Source of the DNA: Planctomycetaceae bacterium
Lineage (GTDB): Bacteria > Planctomycetota > Planctomycetia > Planctomycetales > Planctomycetaceae
Direction of reading: 5' to 3'
DNA length: 53,600 bases
Assembly (NCBI GenBank): GCA_024742875.1
Contig: JANSXP010000053.1
Span: forward strand, 1 to 53,600
Position 1 is the stretch's first letter; every line of letters begins with the position of its first letter. This document shows positions 33,189 through 42,930 of the stretch, piece by piece. The notes beneath the pieces were generated by a model. That model did not search any database and was not told where the DNA came from. It saw nothing but the letters and a program-made list of their open reading frames with translations. The position numbers and the translations under genes were made by a program.

Positions 33189-35513
33189 TCAGAGCCGATC
33201 GATGATCAGATGCACTGAAGTGATGGTCACATTCTGCGAGGCGGAAATGCTGATCACGTTTGACGTTTTCAGGTCGGCCGGCGCAATTGAGAATGTCAGC
33301 GGTGCAAACAGGTGCTGGTGGTCTTTGGCCCACTGCTGCTGTCCCGCAACCGCTTTTCCATTGCAGGCGATCGACAGCCGCTCAGCCAGACCACCGTCGC
33401 GATGCACGCCGACAACCAGCCGCGCTGCGGAAACACTCTCGGGGTCAGACACAGCGATGGGGAAACGGGCATCGGTGTCCAGCTTCACGGCGGTATCCGC
33501 CGACCAGGCAAAGGTTCGCTGCTGAACGCCGTCCACTGACAACGGTGATTTCAGATCAATCATCACCAGTGTCGTCTCCTCCACATCAACTTCCACGGCC
33601 GACAGATCCGGCAGCCGCACGGCGTCCTGGTACTGCACCTGCCCATCCCGGTAAAATAATCGCCGCTGAAAAACGGCTTCGATCGGCAGCGTCTCAAGTC
33701 CTGACAGATTTACGATTCGCCGTCGGCCCGACATATTGGTCAGGGCCACCGTCAATCGACGATCGTCATGCACGGCCGACACATCGAGCCACCGAGCCGA
33801 ATGCGTGACGGGCAGGCGACGCCCGTCAAACTCCCGCCACAGATCGAAAAAGTGAATGACGGGTGTCGGCTCATAGCCGGAGATCGGACCATTGGCGGGC
33901 TGCCCGGCTTTGGGAATGAAGGCCGCGTTGCCGCTTGCCGGATTCCAGGGCACGTTTAAAAAAGCGAACGGCACGCACAGATCGATTTCCTGCGGACGTG
34001 ACAGAAACTTGTGCATGTACGCACTGAAAGAACGCAGCCGCAACCAGTAATCGCTCGGGCCTCTCCCCGGCTGCAGCGAACCACATTCGGTGATCAGAAT
34101 GGGGCGGACATTGTTCGTGCCGTGCATATGCGCCTGCAGCATGTTGAGAATGGCATCCACCCGGCCCAGCAGGTAGTTGGTGTAGGTCGTCTCGCGGCGA
34201 TGCCACGCCCCCACAGTGCCAATGTCCTCGTAAAAATGATGCGAGTAAAAATCGAGTTGCCCTCTGGTGGCATCCATAAAGCCGCGTTGACTTCGATACA
34301 AACCGAAATCATTGACCTGCAGCTGCATCCACGCCGAAGAGGGCCCCCCCACGCGGGTCGCTGGGGATTCCCGGTGGATCTCTGCCGCCACTTTGTTGTG
34401 AAAGTCAGCCAGCAGATCCCACGAGTTTTCCGCCCAGTGATAATCCCATTCGGATTTGATGGTGGATTCATTTTTGACTTCCCACCACGTCGCCGTCTGT
34501 CCGCCCTGTTTCACCTGAGCGCCCACCAGGGCGCCCGCCAGTTTGGCGGCGGCGTCGAAATGCTCCACCAGCGGCGTGCCCCGACCAACATGAGGTACCG
34601 ACATGAAGTCGGGCCAGTTATCCAGACACATGGCGTAATCGATGTCTCGAAACGGGGCAATGGCGAATCGACTGCGCGGCGCGGCGTCGTAGCGATCAAA
34701 GAAACTCAGATCGGCGTACCCGGACCGCGTGGAAGATTCTGTCAGCTTCGGCTGCCGTGGCGAATAGCCTTTGACCAGCGCGTACTGCATCTTGAAGATC
34801 TGCCGTCCCGGCCGGAAACCGCGATCATGAGCCCACTGTTCCAGCGACGGATGCACACCACCGGGCGTTGCGTAATACCGGAAGAACTTCTCCCGCTGCA
34901 GTTCCACAATCCCTCCCACCGACAGTTCCCGCGTGGGATTCACAGTGACCGTCACCTTCTCGGGCGGCTGTTCGTCGCCCAGATTCCGGTACGGCAGGTC
35001 GTCAAACGTCGTGCTCAGCTTGTTCTGAGAACTAAAGACGACCGCGGTCACAACCACGGGGCCGGTGGTTTCCGCCTGCAGCACTATCGGAGGTGCGTCG
35101 GGGCGGGGCAGGGGCAAAGCGCCCATCTGCACGCGATACATTTGTGGCGTGTGGAGGCTGTGATGCAAAGTCGCATCCGGCTTATACGGCAGCAGACGCA
35201 GCGGGCCAACGCGATCCAGATGCTCCCCCCTGATTGCCAGATGGCGAAACATGCCGGCTACGCGCTCTGCCCCGGCAGGCAACTCAATCTTCAGCTGACC
35301 ATTCGCTTCTATCCGCTGCTGCAGGACCGTCACTTCACTCAGGACGCGACCGTCGTCAGCAAACTTCGCCGGGCGCGCCGGCGCGAAATCCTGAATAAGA
35401 AAATCGTGTGCCGCTTTTCTCAGTTGCCCTTCTTCGCTGAGGGTCTGTGCGACGGTCATGGGAACAGCAAAAACAAAGACGACGACAACAGTGGCAAATG
35501 CAAAAAACTTCAC
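33189..35513 (-). CDS. secreted clan GH-A glycoside hydrolase, agarase/porphyranase-like
   Basis: A 774-residue protein with a signal peptide (MKFFAFATVVVVFVFAVPMT then VAQ) starting at GTG 35513. The central region looks like a (beta/alpha)8 barrel of clan GH-A. The probable acid/base is Glu349 in WWEVKNES (the typical Asn-Glu pair), and the probable nucleophile is Glu476 in RPILITECGS. The sequence around YHWAENSWDLLADFHNKVAA and QLDFYSHHFYEDIG fits the GH86-like agarases/porphyranases better than GH39, but I cannot confirm the family. A beta-sandwich region follows at the C-terminus. It probably cleaves an algal galactan outside the cell, in keeping with the sulfatase at 17.2 kb. It converges on the EF-hand gene. 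Confidence 0.72.
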   Translation of the reverse strand: MKFFAFATVVVVFVFAVPMTVAQTLSEEGQLRKAAHDFLIQDFAPARPAKFADDGRVLSEVTVLQQRIEANGQLKIELPAGAERVAGMFRHLAIRGEHLDRVGPLRLLPYKPDATLHHSLHTPQMYRVQMGALPLPRPDAPPIVLQAETTGPVVVTAVVFSSQNKLSTTFDDLPYRNLGDEQPPEKVTVTVNPTRELSVGGIVELQREKFFRYYATPGGVHPSLEQWAHDRGFRPGRQIFKMQYALVKGYSPRQPKLTESSTRSGYADLSFFDRYDAAPRSRFAIAPFRDIDYAMCLDNWPDFMSVPHVGRGTPLVEHFDAAAKLAGALVGAQVKQGGQTATWWEVKNESTIKSEWDYHWAENSWDLLADFHNKVAAEIHRESPATRVGGPSSAWMQLQVNDFGLYRSQRGFMDATRGQLDFYSHHFYEDIGTVGAWHRRETTYTNYLLGRVDAILNMLQAHMHGTNNVRPILITECGSLQPGRGPSDYWLRLRSFSAYMHKFLSRPQEIDLCVPFAFLNVPWNPASGNAAFIPKAGQPANGPISGYEPTPVIHFFDLWREFDGRRLPVTHSARWLDVSAVHDDRRLTVALTNMSGRRRIVNLSGLETLPIEAVFQRRLFYRDGQVQYQDAVRLPDLSAVEVDVEETTLVMIDLKSPLSVDGVQQRTFAWSADTAVKLDTDARFPIAVSDPESVSAARLVVGVHRDGGLAERLSIACNGKAVAGQQQWAKDHQHLFAPLTFSIAPADLKTSNVISISASQNVTITSVHLIIDRL

Positions 35514-35685
35514 AGCGACCCTGAAACAGAAAGAGAATGAAACCCGAAAGCACTGACTGCCGCAGCCGTCGGCGGAAACAGCCACGGTGGCGAACGAAGC
35601 CCGCGGCTGTTACGACAGAATAATCATGTGAACTTCACGGCAAACCTGCGGGAACCCGGGAACCACACATTGAAAAGGATGATCT

Positions 35686-35880
35686 ATGGACGATAACGCC
35701 AATTACGTCTGCGACAACTGCGGAGAGGAAATTGTGGTTCCCGTCGACCTGTCTGCAGGCACCCAGCAGGATTACGTCGAGGACTGTCCGGTGTGCTGCA
35801 GCCCCAATCTGGTGCATGTTTCCATTGATCCGGACGGAGACATCCGCATTTGGGCGGAACCCGAACAGGATCGCTACTGA
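35686..35880 (+). CDS. CPXCG-motif cysteine-rich zinc-ribbon protein
   Basis: A 64-residue protein with paired cysteines: CDNCG (residues 9-13) and CPVCC (about 34-38), the two knuckles of a zinc ribbon. The acidic C-terminal tail (VSIDPDGDIRIWAEPEQDRY) is typical of the small CPXCG cysteine-rich family found in many bacteria. Its role is unknown; a nucleic-acid or protein-binding zinc module is likely. The start ATG 35686 has AAGGATG upstream. It stands alone, divergent from the glycosidase and convergent with the amidohydrolase gene. Confidence 0.85.
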   Translation: MDDNANYVCDNCGEEIVVPVDLSAGTQQDYVEDCPVCCSPNLVHVSIDPDGDIRIWAEPEQDRY

Positions 35881-35905
35881 CGCCTGGCGAGCCACGATTG
35901 CTGAC

Positions 35906-37120
35906 TCAGACCATGACCTGACACTTGTCAGAAACCAAAAACTCGCCAACAGCCGCCTCTGTGTTACACGAACAGCTAACCTGCAGCATGGCCGCCGGTC
36001 GCCCTGTCTGCAAATCGAAGTCTGCGGGATCGTATCCCAGCGCTGCTGCTGCTGTAGTGGTCACTTCCGGCAGTCGCTGCCAGAGCGCATCCGCAGACAA
36101 CCGCGTGGCCAGCTGCAGCTCCCGCCAGATCGACAGATCAGGATTTGACGCGCGACTATCCGTCCCCAGCACCACCGTCGCCCCGGCCTGTCGCAGTTTT
36201 TCCGCCGGGTGGGCATCGTGGCCAAACCACCTGTGCGTTCGCGGGCAGTAAACCACGGCAACGTGCGGATGGTCCGCCAGAAACTGGATCTCATCATCGG
36301 TCAGGTAGTTGGCGTGCACCGCCAGCGCCCGATGGCAGGTGGCCAGAGCTTCCAGATAAGGAAGAATGCTGCGGTATTCACCGAGCGCGGCACGATCCCA
36401 CAGCCCCAAACCGTCAAGAAACTCTCGAAACCGGCCCGAACGATGCTGCAGCAATTCCAGCTCGTCACGCGTTTCCGCCAGGTGCATGGCGATCGGCCCC
36501 CCCTGTGCGCGAGCGCGAGAGACAACCGCTTCGAACAGCCGCGGGTGCACGCTGTACGGAGCGTGAGGACTGAGCGCCATCCTGACTGGATGCGCCACGT
36601 GTGAAGCGACGAGGGCGTCCAGTTCGGCAACTCGCTGCGGAATGTCTTCGGAACGAAAGCCGATGAACTCACGAAAACAGACCGCACGGCCTCCTGTTTC
36701 ACCGATGGCCCTCTGAAGCTCGACCGCCGCAGAGTCACTGGCGCAGATTTCGCCAATCAGCCGCACTCCACTGCGATCTGACTGCTGCACGCCGGACGCG
36801 ACGGCCGTACAGATGTCGGTTTCTGTCGGGTGCTGCCGGCGATAACCAATCACCGCACGAATCCAGTCAGGGAACGGAGCGGACGGCTCAAGGGGGCGTT
36901 CCAGACGGGAGAACTCAAGATGAGTATGGGCGTTGACCAGTGCCGGAATCACGGCCACAGGAGCAATCAGGTGCCGCTCATCGGCTGGGACCACGCTGAT
37001 GTCCGTCAGCAATCCCGCTTCTATCGTCAATCGGCGGTTGGGCAGCGGAGGCTGGCCCGGTCGCAGCAGCCAGGCACAGCGAATGACCCTGTTGGCAGCT
37101 TGCTGACCGTCGGCATTCAC
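35906..37120 (-). CDS. amidohydrolase-superfamily deaminase
   Basis: A 404-residue metal-dependent hydrolase. The metal-binding motif is NAHTHLE near the N-terminus, followed by SPHAPYSVHP, AMHLAETRDE, LAVHANYL and LGTDSRASN, where the final Asp activates water. This is the TRZ/ATZ/SsnA branch, which deaminates or dechlorinates ring compounds; aminodeoxyfutalosine deaminase of menaquinone synthesis and S-adenosylhomocysteine-type deaminases are possible, and the substrate cannot be set from sequence. It is cytoplasmic. Its start overlaps the stop of the MMPL transporter gene by four bases (ATGA), so the two are translationally coupled. Confidence 0.82.
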   Translation of the reverse strand: MNADGQQAANRVIRCAWLLRPGQPPLPNRRLTIEAGLLTDISVVPADERHLIAPVAVIPALVNAHTHLEFSRLERPLEPSAPFPDWIRAVIGYRRQHPTETDICTAVASGVQQSDRSGVRLIGEICASDSAAVELQRAIGETGGRAVCFREFIGFRSEDIPQRVAELDALVASHVAHPVRMALSPHAPYSVHPRLFEAVVSRARAQGGPIAMHLAETRDELELLQHRSGRFREFLDGLGLWDRAALGEYRSILPYLEALATCHRALAVHANYLTDDEIQFLADHPHVAVVYCPRTHRWFGHDAHPAEKLRQAGATVVLGTDSRASNPDLSIWRELQLATRLSADALWQRLPEVTTTAAAALGYDPADFDLQTGRPAAMLQVSCSCNTEAAVGEFLVSDKCQVMV

Positions 37121-39618
37121 GATCCCGCACCCGCCTCCGCCGCCTTTTCAGGCGGCAATTTTGACTGTTGTGATTCGTCCGACTCCGGCAGCGGAGGATC
37201 GCTCAGGAAAGAGAGTCGGCGCTCTGACATCAAAATCAGAAAGGCCGGCACCATCACGGGGCGGACAACAAAGGTGTCCAGAATGACCCCCAGTGCCAAA
37301 GCGAATCCCAGCTGATCCATTCCCGCCAGGCTGCCTGCCATCAGTGACGAGAACGTGCCCGCCATAATGATCCCGCAACTGCTGATGATGGAGCCCGTAT
37401 GATCCAGGGCCACTGTAATGCTCTCGGTTCGTCCGTGTCGCCTTCGCTCTTCTTCGATGCGTGTCAACAGGAAGATGTTGTAGTCTTCTCCAACGGCAAT
37501 CAGGATCGTGAACAGGAACATCGGCACCTTCCAGTCCAGTCCCGCAAACCCGGTCGGGTCCAGCGCCCAGAAAAACAGATACGTCCCTCCCAGCGTGGCA
37601 AAGTAGCTGAACAGTACGGTCACAATCAGGTAGACGCAGACCTTCAGCTGTCGCAGCAGAATCCACAGAATGATGAACACGACGACCGTCACCAGCGTGT
37701 TGATACGAACGCGGTCGCTGTCGGTCACCTTTTTCAGATCCGCAAGGTTGGCCGTCTCTCCGGCAAACGTGAGCTTCGCGTCCTTCAGCGATTCCGGCAG
37801 AAATTCCGGCAGCCGCTGTTTCAGCCGTTGAAATTCATCCAGGCTGGAACGCGAAAACGGATCGTTGCGAAAGATGATGTCCAGCCTCGTGGCGGACTTG
37901 TACTCAGTGGAAACGAATTCCCGAATGCCACGGTATCGTTCGGCGATGCCCGGCACCTTGCCAATGTCGCGACCGCCTTTCGGATCCGACAGCGACCGCA
38001 CCGCCTGAATGCCGAGTTCGTCCCTGTGCGCCATAATGGCGTCGGTGAACGCCACAAAATCGGCCGGCACCCGAGGCGTGCGGGCAAAGTCAAAGTCGGG
38101 ATCCGAGACTTCCAGAATGACCCGCACCGGCACACCTTCCCCGCCGGGAAAATGGGCCTGCAACGCGCGGGCACCATGCACACTTGGGGCTTCATCCGGC
38201 AGGTCCGACAGCAGTCCGTAGCTGAGGTAGCCAAAGCACACGTAGCCGATAATCGAAAACGGCAGCATGCCAATGACACTGCCCAGCCACATCGCCCAGG
38301 GACGACGCCGCAGCGCCGCACCAACGCGCTTCCATTTGAATCCGGGAATCGGACGACTGAGAATCCGAGTCAGAAAATCGGTTCGTGGCACCCAACTGAC
38401 CTGAGACGCCTGCCGGGCAGGCATGCGGGGCCAGAAAGCCCATCGACCGCACAGCCGAATAATGGCAGGCGTCAGTGTCAGTGATGCGCAGAGGCAAACG
38501 AACAGCCCAAATGAGATCGCGATTCCGGCCTGCTGAAACTTGCCAAAGTCCGCAAAGTACATCATGCCGATGCCACACATGGTGGTGCCGGCACTGGCGG
38601 CAATCGCCGACCCGACGCGTGCGAGAGTTTCCGAGATGGCTTCTTCAATCGTCGCCCCGCCTCCGAGCTCCTCACGGTAACGAGCGATCAGAAACAGGCA
38701 GTAATCAATGCCGGCTCCATACACGAGCACGGTCACGTACGCTTCAATTCCGTTGAACAGATCCACCCAGCCCCAGACGGCCGCAATGGAAAGCAGCTTG
38801 AGCGAAATGGCGCCAGACACACTGACGGTAAGCAGTGGGATCATTGCCAGAAACGGAGCTCGATACATCAGCAACAGCAGCACGATCACGAGGATCACGG
38901 TCCAGGTTTCCGTTGCCTTGGCGCTGTTTTCAGAAGCGATCATGGCGTCCCGTCCATAGATGGCGGTGCCACTGAAGGCGATGTCGAGTCCGGGCGGGAT
39001 CGGGATCGGCGCCTCTTCCTGAGTCACTTCGGCCGCTGAATCATCCTTCGGACCAACGGGCCGCCAGGCCGCAATTTGATGGAGCTTCTCCAGTTCCGTT
39101 TCCAGTTCACTGATGAGCGGACGATTGCGGGCGTCCAGAAACTCCGAGTTCAGCTCCAGAACAATGAGCGAGGCCTTTTTGTCGACGCTGTCATACAGCG
39201 GTCCCGTGTACTGGTCCGGGTCACGCCACGAGATTTTGCGCACCAGCGAGGCGGTTGCGGCATCTTCCGGAGGGACATCGCTGAGCGGCTCAAAACCGCT
39301 GATCCGCCGCACAAGCGGCAGGAGTGACTGGCTGATGAAGTCGTAATCCAGCTGCACCAGCCCACTGTTTCCTGACGTGTCACGACGGACAACGATCACG
39401 ATGTTGCTGGAATTGCTGTCTTCGGGAAACGTCCGCTGAAACGTTTCGAGGCCGCGAATACTGTCGGAATCTTCCGGCAGAAAGGCGAATTCTCCGTTGA
39501 GCACGATCGACTGCCAGTCCGGTGCAAACTGCACGGCCACCGCCACCAAAGCAATCCACGCTGCAATCACAACGGCAGGTCGGCGTGCGGCGAATTGTCC
39601 CAGAGCCCGAAACAGCAT
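37117..39618 (-). CDS. MMPL/RND-family membrane transporter
   Basis: An 833-residue inner-membrane protein with the RND layout: one N-terminal helix (PAVVIAAWIALVAVAVQFAP), a large periplasmic loop, a block of five helices (IVLLLLMYRAPFLAMIPLLT onward, with the central GAGIDYCLFLIARYREEL motif), a second loop, then a second block ending with GEDYNIFLLTRIEEERR and a further helix pair. The GxxxDY motifs in the two halves are the proton-relay region. MMPL proteins export lipids, hopanoids or drugs. The first ATG (39618) is preferred over an upstream TTG. It follows topB on the same strand (223-base gap) and is coupled to the amidohydrolase gene, so lipid or quinone-related export is possible but not shown. 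Confidence 0.88.
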   Translation of the reverse strand: MLFRALGQFAARRPAVVIAAWIALVAVAVQFAPDWQSIVLNGEFAFLPEDSDSIRGLETFQRTFPEDSNSSNIVIVVRRDTSGNSGLVQLDYDFISQSLLPLVRRISGFEPLSDVPPEDAATASLVRKISWRDPDQYTGPLYDSVDKKASLIVLELNSEFLDARNRPLISELETELEKLHQIAAWRPVGPKDDSAAEVTQEEAPIPIPPGLDIAFSGTAIYGRDAMIASENSAKATETWTVILVIVLLLLMYRAPFLAMIPLLTVSVSGAISLKLLSIAAVWGWVDLFNGIEAYVTVLVYGAGIDYCLFLIARYREELGGGATIEEAISETLARVGSAIAASAGTTMCGIGMMYFADFGKFQQAGIAISFGLFVCLCASLTLTPAIIRLCGRWAFWPRMPARQASQVSWVPRTDFLTRILSRPIPGFKWKRVGAALRRRPWAMWLGSVIGMLPFSIIGYVCFGYLSYGLLSDLPDEAPSVHGARALQAHFPGGEGVPVRVILEVSDPDFDFARTPRVPADFVAFTDAIMAHRDELGIQAVRSLSDPKGGRDIGKVPGIAERYRGIREFVSTEYKSATRLDIIFRNDPFSRSSLDEFQRLKQRLPEFLPESLKDAKLTFAGETANLADLKKVTDSDRVRINTLVTVVVFIILWILLRQLKVCVYLIVTVLFSYFATLGGTYLFFWALDPTGFAGLDWKVPMFLFTILIAVGEDYNIFLLTRIEEERRRHGRTESITVALDHTGSIISSCGIIMAGTFSSLMAGSLAGMDQLGFALALGVILDTFVVRPVMVPAFLILMSERRLSFLSDPPLPESDESQQSKLPPEKAAEAGAGS

Positions 39619-39841
39619 TTTGGATGCCCGCGTCCGCAACAGGGATGCGGTCTGACGTGTATCAAAAGTTTACGGAAGGTCGATTGTTGACGCTCAGTCT
39701 AGCCAGGCCCCCGGGACTGTGCCCGCGGACAAAGGGCAATTGTTGGAATTGACCGGGGATCTGCCGACGTCATCCCATACGAACGGACACAATGACACGG
39801 ACAGGGAGGGGCAAATCGCCTCCCCGGCGACCTGCTACGGC

Positions 39842-42607
39842 TCAATCCGATTCGGTGGCTTCGCCCGTATCCGCGGTCCCACCTGCGTCCTCGGATTCCG
39901 AGGTCGATGTGGACTTCTTTTTGGGAAGCTTCTTTTTCGAACTCTTCTTTGCCGCTTTCTTCCTGGTCTTTTTCTTCGCCGCTTTTTTCTTCACCGGCTT
40001 CTCGACCGGTTCGTCCGTCAGATCAGTTTCCGTATCGTCTGCAGCCGCTTTCTTTTTGGTCGCTTTCTTCTTCTTGGGCGGAAACTTGAAGTCGATCTTT
40101 CCTGTTTCGCGATTCAGCAGCAGCTGCGCAGAAAACTTGCGATTCTTCTTTTTCGACACAAATTCTGTCAGAACGTCTGTTTCCCCATCGACAAACAGTT
40201 TCACGGCCTGCTCCGAAGAAATCTCCTGCTGCAGAATGGTCTTGCTGACTCGGACACCGCGTTCGTCTTTTTTGGTCGCCATTTTGGGCACCAGGAACGC
40301 TTTCTCCGTCTCGTAGACGGGGATCAGTTCATCGGAGTCATCCAGTTTTTTGGCCTGACAGAGGATCTGATCATCGGTGAGCTGTTTCAGCTCCTCCTCG
40401 CGTTCGGAGTCGCCTTCAAAAACGAAATTGACCTTCCAGACTTTCTTCGGTTTCTCCAGTTTCAATTCGGCTTCAAACTGGGCGCCGAATCGGTTCTTAA
40501 ACGTGTCAATCGGTCCGACCTGCAGCGTGTTGACCAGCTGTTTCGCCTGAGCTTCCGTCAGTTCATGACTGGCGATGTGTTTTTTCAGCCGGAAGCCACA
40601 CTCCGGATCGCGACACTCAAAGACCCCGTCCGTCTGCTTCAATGCGGTCGCTGAGCACTCCGGACAATTGGCTTTCAGGTCAGGAAACTTTCGATTGACC
40701 AGCTCTTCCGTGAAGGACCGGGTCTGTTCGACAATGTCGCGTGTGAGCCCTTTGATCTCTCCCATAAAGGTGTCACGGGCCAGCTCGCCTTTCTCCATCA
40801 TCTTCAGCTTCTGTTCCCATTCGCCCGTCATTTCCGGGGAACTGAGCGTATCGATGCCAATCTCCTGCAGCTGATCGAACAACGCCAGCCCCTTGTTGGA
40901 CACCACCAGATCCCGGCGGCTGATTTCGTCACGAAACAGATACTTCTGACGAATCAGTCCTTCGATGATGTTGGCGCGTGTCGCCGGAGTTCCCAGACCC
41001 CGTTCGCTCATCGCGTCGCGAAGCTCTTCGTCGTCCACCAGCTTGCCGGCCGTCTCCATCGCCGACAGCAGTGTCGAATCGTTGTAGCGAGCCGGAGGTC
41101 GGGTTTCTTTCTTCACGCTCTCCACAGGCGCGGCGATTGCCGTCTCTCCCGTGCTGGATCCGACCAGCTCTCCCTTGCCCCCCGCAGCTCCAGGCTGTCG
41201 GTTGAATACCTCCAGAAAGCCGGGCACCACCAGCACCTTCCCGTCCGTCTTGAAGCAGTCGTCTCCGATGCGGGTGATTCGCTGGGTGACTTCGAATTCA
41301 GCCGGCGGGTAAAAGATCGCCAGAAACTGACGCAGCACCAGGTTGTAAATCTTTTTCGCATCTTCATCGAGTTTCGCCGTTGGCGTTTTGCCCGTCGGAA
41401 TGATGGCGAAGTGATCGCTGACTTTTTTGGTGTCAAAAACCCGTTTGGACGGCTGGACGCGGTCGTTGTCCATGATCCACTTCGCACACTTCGGGAAGGT
41501 TTCTTCGAAGGCGGCGTTGGGCTTGGCGCTGGCAAACGTGCCGATCGTTTCCTTCACCGTATCCACATAATCTTCCGGCAGATAACGAGAATCGGTTCGG
41601 GGATACGTGAGCAGCTTGTGCCGGTCATAAAGTGCCTGAGCCAGTTGCAGAGTGCGGCGTGCACTAAAGCCGTGCTTACTGCTGGCCTCCCGCTGCAGAC
41701 TCGTCAGATCGAACAGTCGCTCTGGAGACTGCCGCTGCGGCTTGCGGGTTTCCTCGACAACGCCTTCACGGCCGTTGCAGCGTTCAATGATGGCGGTTGC
41801 TTCTTCTTCCGACCAGATTCGCTCCGCTTTTTTCTGGTTGTTGTTTTCGTCTTTTTGAAAATCTTCGCGGAACCAGCGGCCTTCGTATTCGCCTTTTTCA
41901 ACGGCAAATTTGCCGTGAATTTCCCAGTAATCTTCGGAGACGAAGGCACGAATCAGCTTTTCGCGTTCGGCCAGAATGGCCAGTGTGGGTGTCTGGACAC
42001 GCCCTGCAGTGGTGACGTTGAACCCGCCGTTGCGAGAATTGAATGCGGTGAGGGCGCGGGTCGCATTCAGGCCAATCAGCCAGTCGCTTTCCGAACGGCA
42101 CATGGCGGCGTCCGCCAGATCGGCCATTTCGCCATCGGTCCGCATGGAATTCCAGGCGTCGATGATCGCATTGTCCGTCATCGACTGCATCCACATGCGT
42201 TTCACGGTGATCTGTTTGTCGATACTGGCCAGCTGCAGCACATACCGAAAGATAAGTTCCCCCTCACGCCCCGCATCACACGCGTTCACGACCGTGTCGA
42301 CGTCTTTTTTCTTCAGCAGCCGCACCAGCAGCTTGAAGCGGGATTCGTTGCGTTCAATGGGCTGCAGCTCAAATCGGTCCGGAATGGCCGGCAGATGGTC
42401 GAGCTTCCAGGGCAGTTTTTTGCCTTCGGGAGTCAGCGGCATTTTCAACTCGACGAGGTGACCAACCGCCGAAGAGATGTAGGCGTTGTCGTTCTCGAAG
42501 TAGTCTTTTTTCTTGGTGAACTTGCCAATCCCCGGAAGTTTGCCAAGCACCCTCGACAGGTCGGTGGCGACGCTCGGTTTCTCGGCAATGATCAGAGTCT
42601 TGGACAT
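39842..42607 (-). CDS. topB: DNA topoisomerase III with lysine-rich C-terminal tail
   Basis: A 921-residue type IA topoisomerase. The TOPRIM domain begins [10 protein letters not shown] with catalytic Glu9 and contains [13 protein letters not shown] (residues 108-120). The active-site tyrosine is Tyr335 in [12 protein letters not shown] four-cysteine zinc motif lies at CPEC...CRDPECGF (about residue 655). The last roughly 75 residues are a Lys/Ala-rich tail ([14 protein letters not shown] ... [20 protein letters not shown]) followed by an acidic end; the lysine-rich run resembles histone H1-like tails and should bind DNA. TopB relaxes negative supercoils and unlinks replication or recombination intermediates. 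The start is ATG 42607. It is divergent from the chaperone gene. Confidence 0.93.
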   Translation of the reverse strand: MSKTLIIAEKPSVATDLSRVLGKLPGIGKFTKKKDYFENDNAYISSAVGHLVELKMPLTPEGKKLPWKLDHLPAIPDRFELQPIERNESRFKLLVRLLKKKDVDTVVNACDAGREGELIFRYVLQLASIDKQITVKRMWMQSMTDNAIIDAWNSMRTDGEMADLADAAMCRSESDWLIGLNATRALTAFNSRNGGFNVTTAGRVQTPTLAILAEREKLIRAFVSEDYWEIHGKFAVEKGEYEGRWFREDFQKDENNNQKKAERIWSEEEATAIIERCNGREGVVEETRKPQRQSPERLFDLTSLQREASSKHGFSARRTLQLAQALYDRHKLLTYPRTDSRYLPEDYVDTVKETIGTFASAKPNAAFEETFPKCAKWIMDNDRVQPSKRVFDTKKVSDHFAIIPTGKTPTAKLDEDAKKIYNLVLRQFLAIFYPPAEFEVTQRITRIGDDCFKTDGKVLVVPGFLEVFNRQPGAAGGKGELVGSSTGETAIAAPVESVKKETRPPARYNDSTLLSAMETAGKLVDDEELRDAMSERGLGTPATRANIIEGLIRQKYLFRDEISRRDLVVSNKGLALFDQLQEIGIDTLSSPEMTGEWEQKLKMMEKGELARDTFMGEIKGLTRDIVEQTRSFTEELVNRKFPDLKANCPECSATALKQTDGVFECRDPECGFRLKKHIASHELTEAQAKQLVNTLQVGPIDTFKNRFGAQFEAELKLEKPKKVWKVNFVFEGDSEREEELKQLTDDQILCQAKKLDDSDELIPVYETEKAFLVPKMATKKDERGVRVSKTILQQEISSEQAVKLFVDGETDVLTEFVSKKKNRKFSAQLLLNRETGKIDFKFPPKKKKATKKKAAADDTETDLTDEPVEKPVKKKAAKKKTRKKAAKKSSKKKLPKKKSTSTSESEDAGGTADTGEATESD

Positions 42608-42930
42608 TTCCGCTCCGGACCGACTTGGGATCCTGACATTCTCACAGCAGGATCGCGGCGAGAATGCTCACCGGTCGCCTTCCGACTGAGTGACGTTCAA
42701 TCAAAAAAACGACGTAACCCTAACCTTGAGTTGACCTTGTTTCGTTTCCAGCGGCAGCTAGAATCCTCGACCTGCATCGCTGCGAAATTGTCGACTTCGG
42801 CAATCGCACGAGCAAACTCAAGGTTTTTCCACCACCGGAAACGACGGTGGGATACGACTCATTTCACAATCTGTCAAGCGACGTGTGCAAATTGCTGCTC
42901 ACGCCGGCCTCCCGATAATCGAGCAAACTG
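42608..42930. promoter_or_regulatory. 323-base divergent intergenic region
   Basis: Between topB (minus) and the SurA/PpiD-like gene (plus). It contains one plausible plus-strand promoter at 42737-42764 and a run of A-rich sequence near 42700. No small gene or RNA was recognised. Confidence 0.5.
42737..42764 (+). promoter_or_regulatory. sigma70-like promoter candidate for the chaperone gene
   Basis: TTGTTT at 42737-42742 and TAGAAT at 42759-42764, 16 bases apart, 167 bases before the ATG at 42931. The -10 matches five of six consensus bases and the -35 only three, so the call is tentative. Confidence 0.35.

Noticed and set aside
34011-35540. 509-codon ORF opposite the glycoside hydrolase gene
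   Set aside because: Its composition is rich in R, H and Q with no domain pattern, and it lies wholly over a well-formed gene with signal peptide and catalytic residues.
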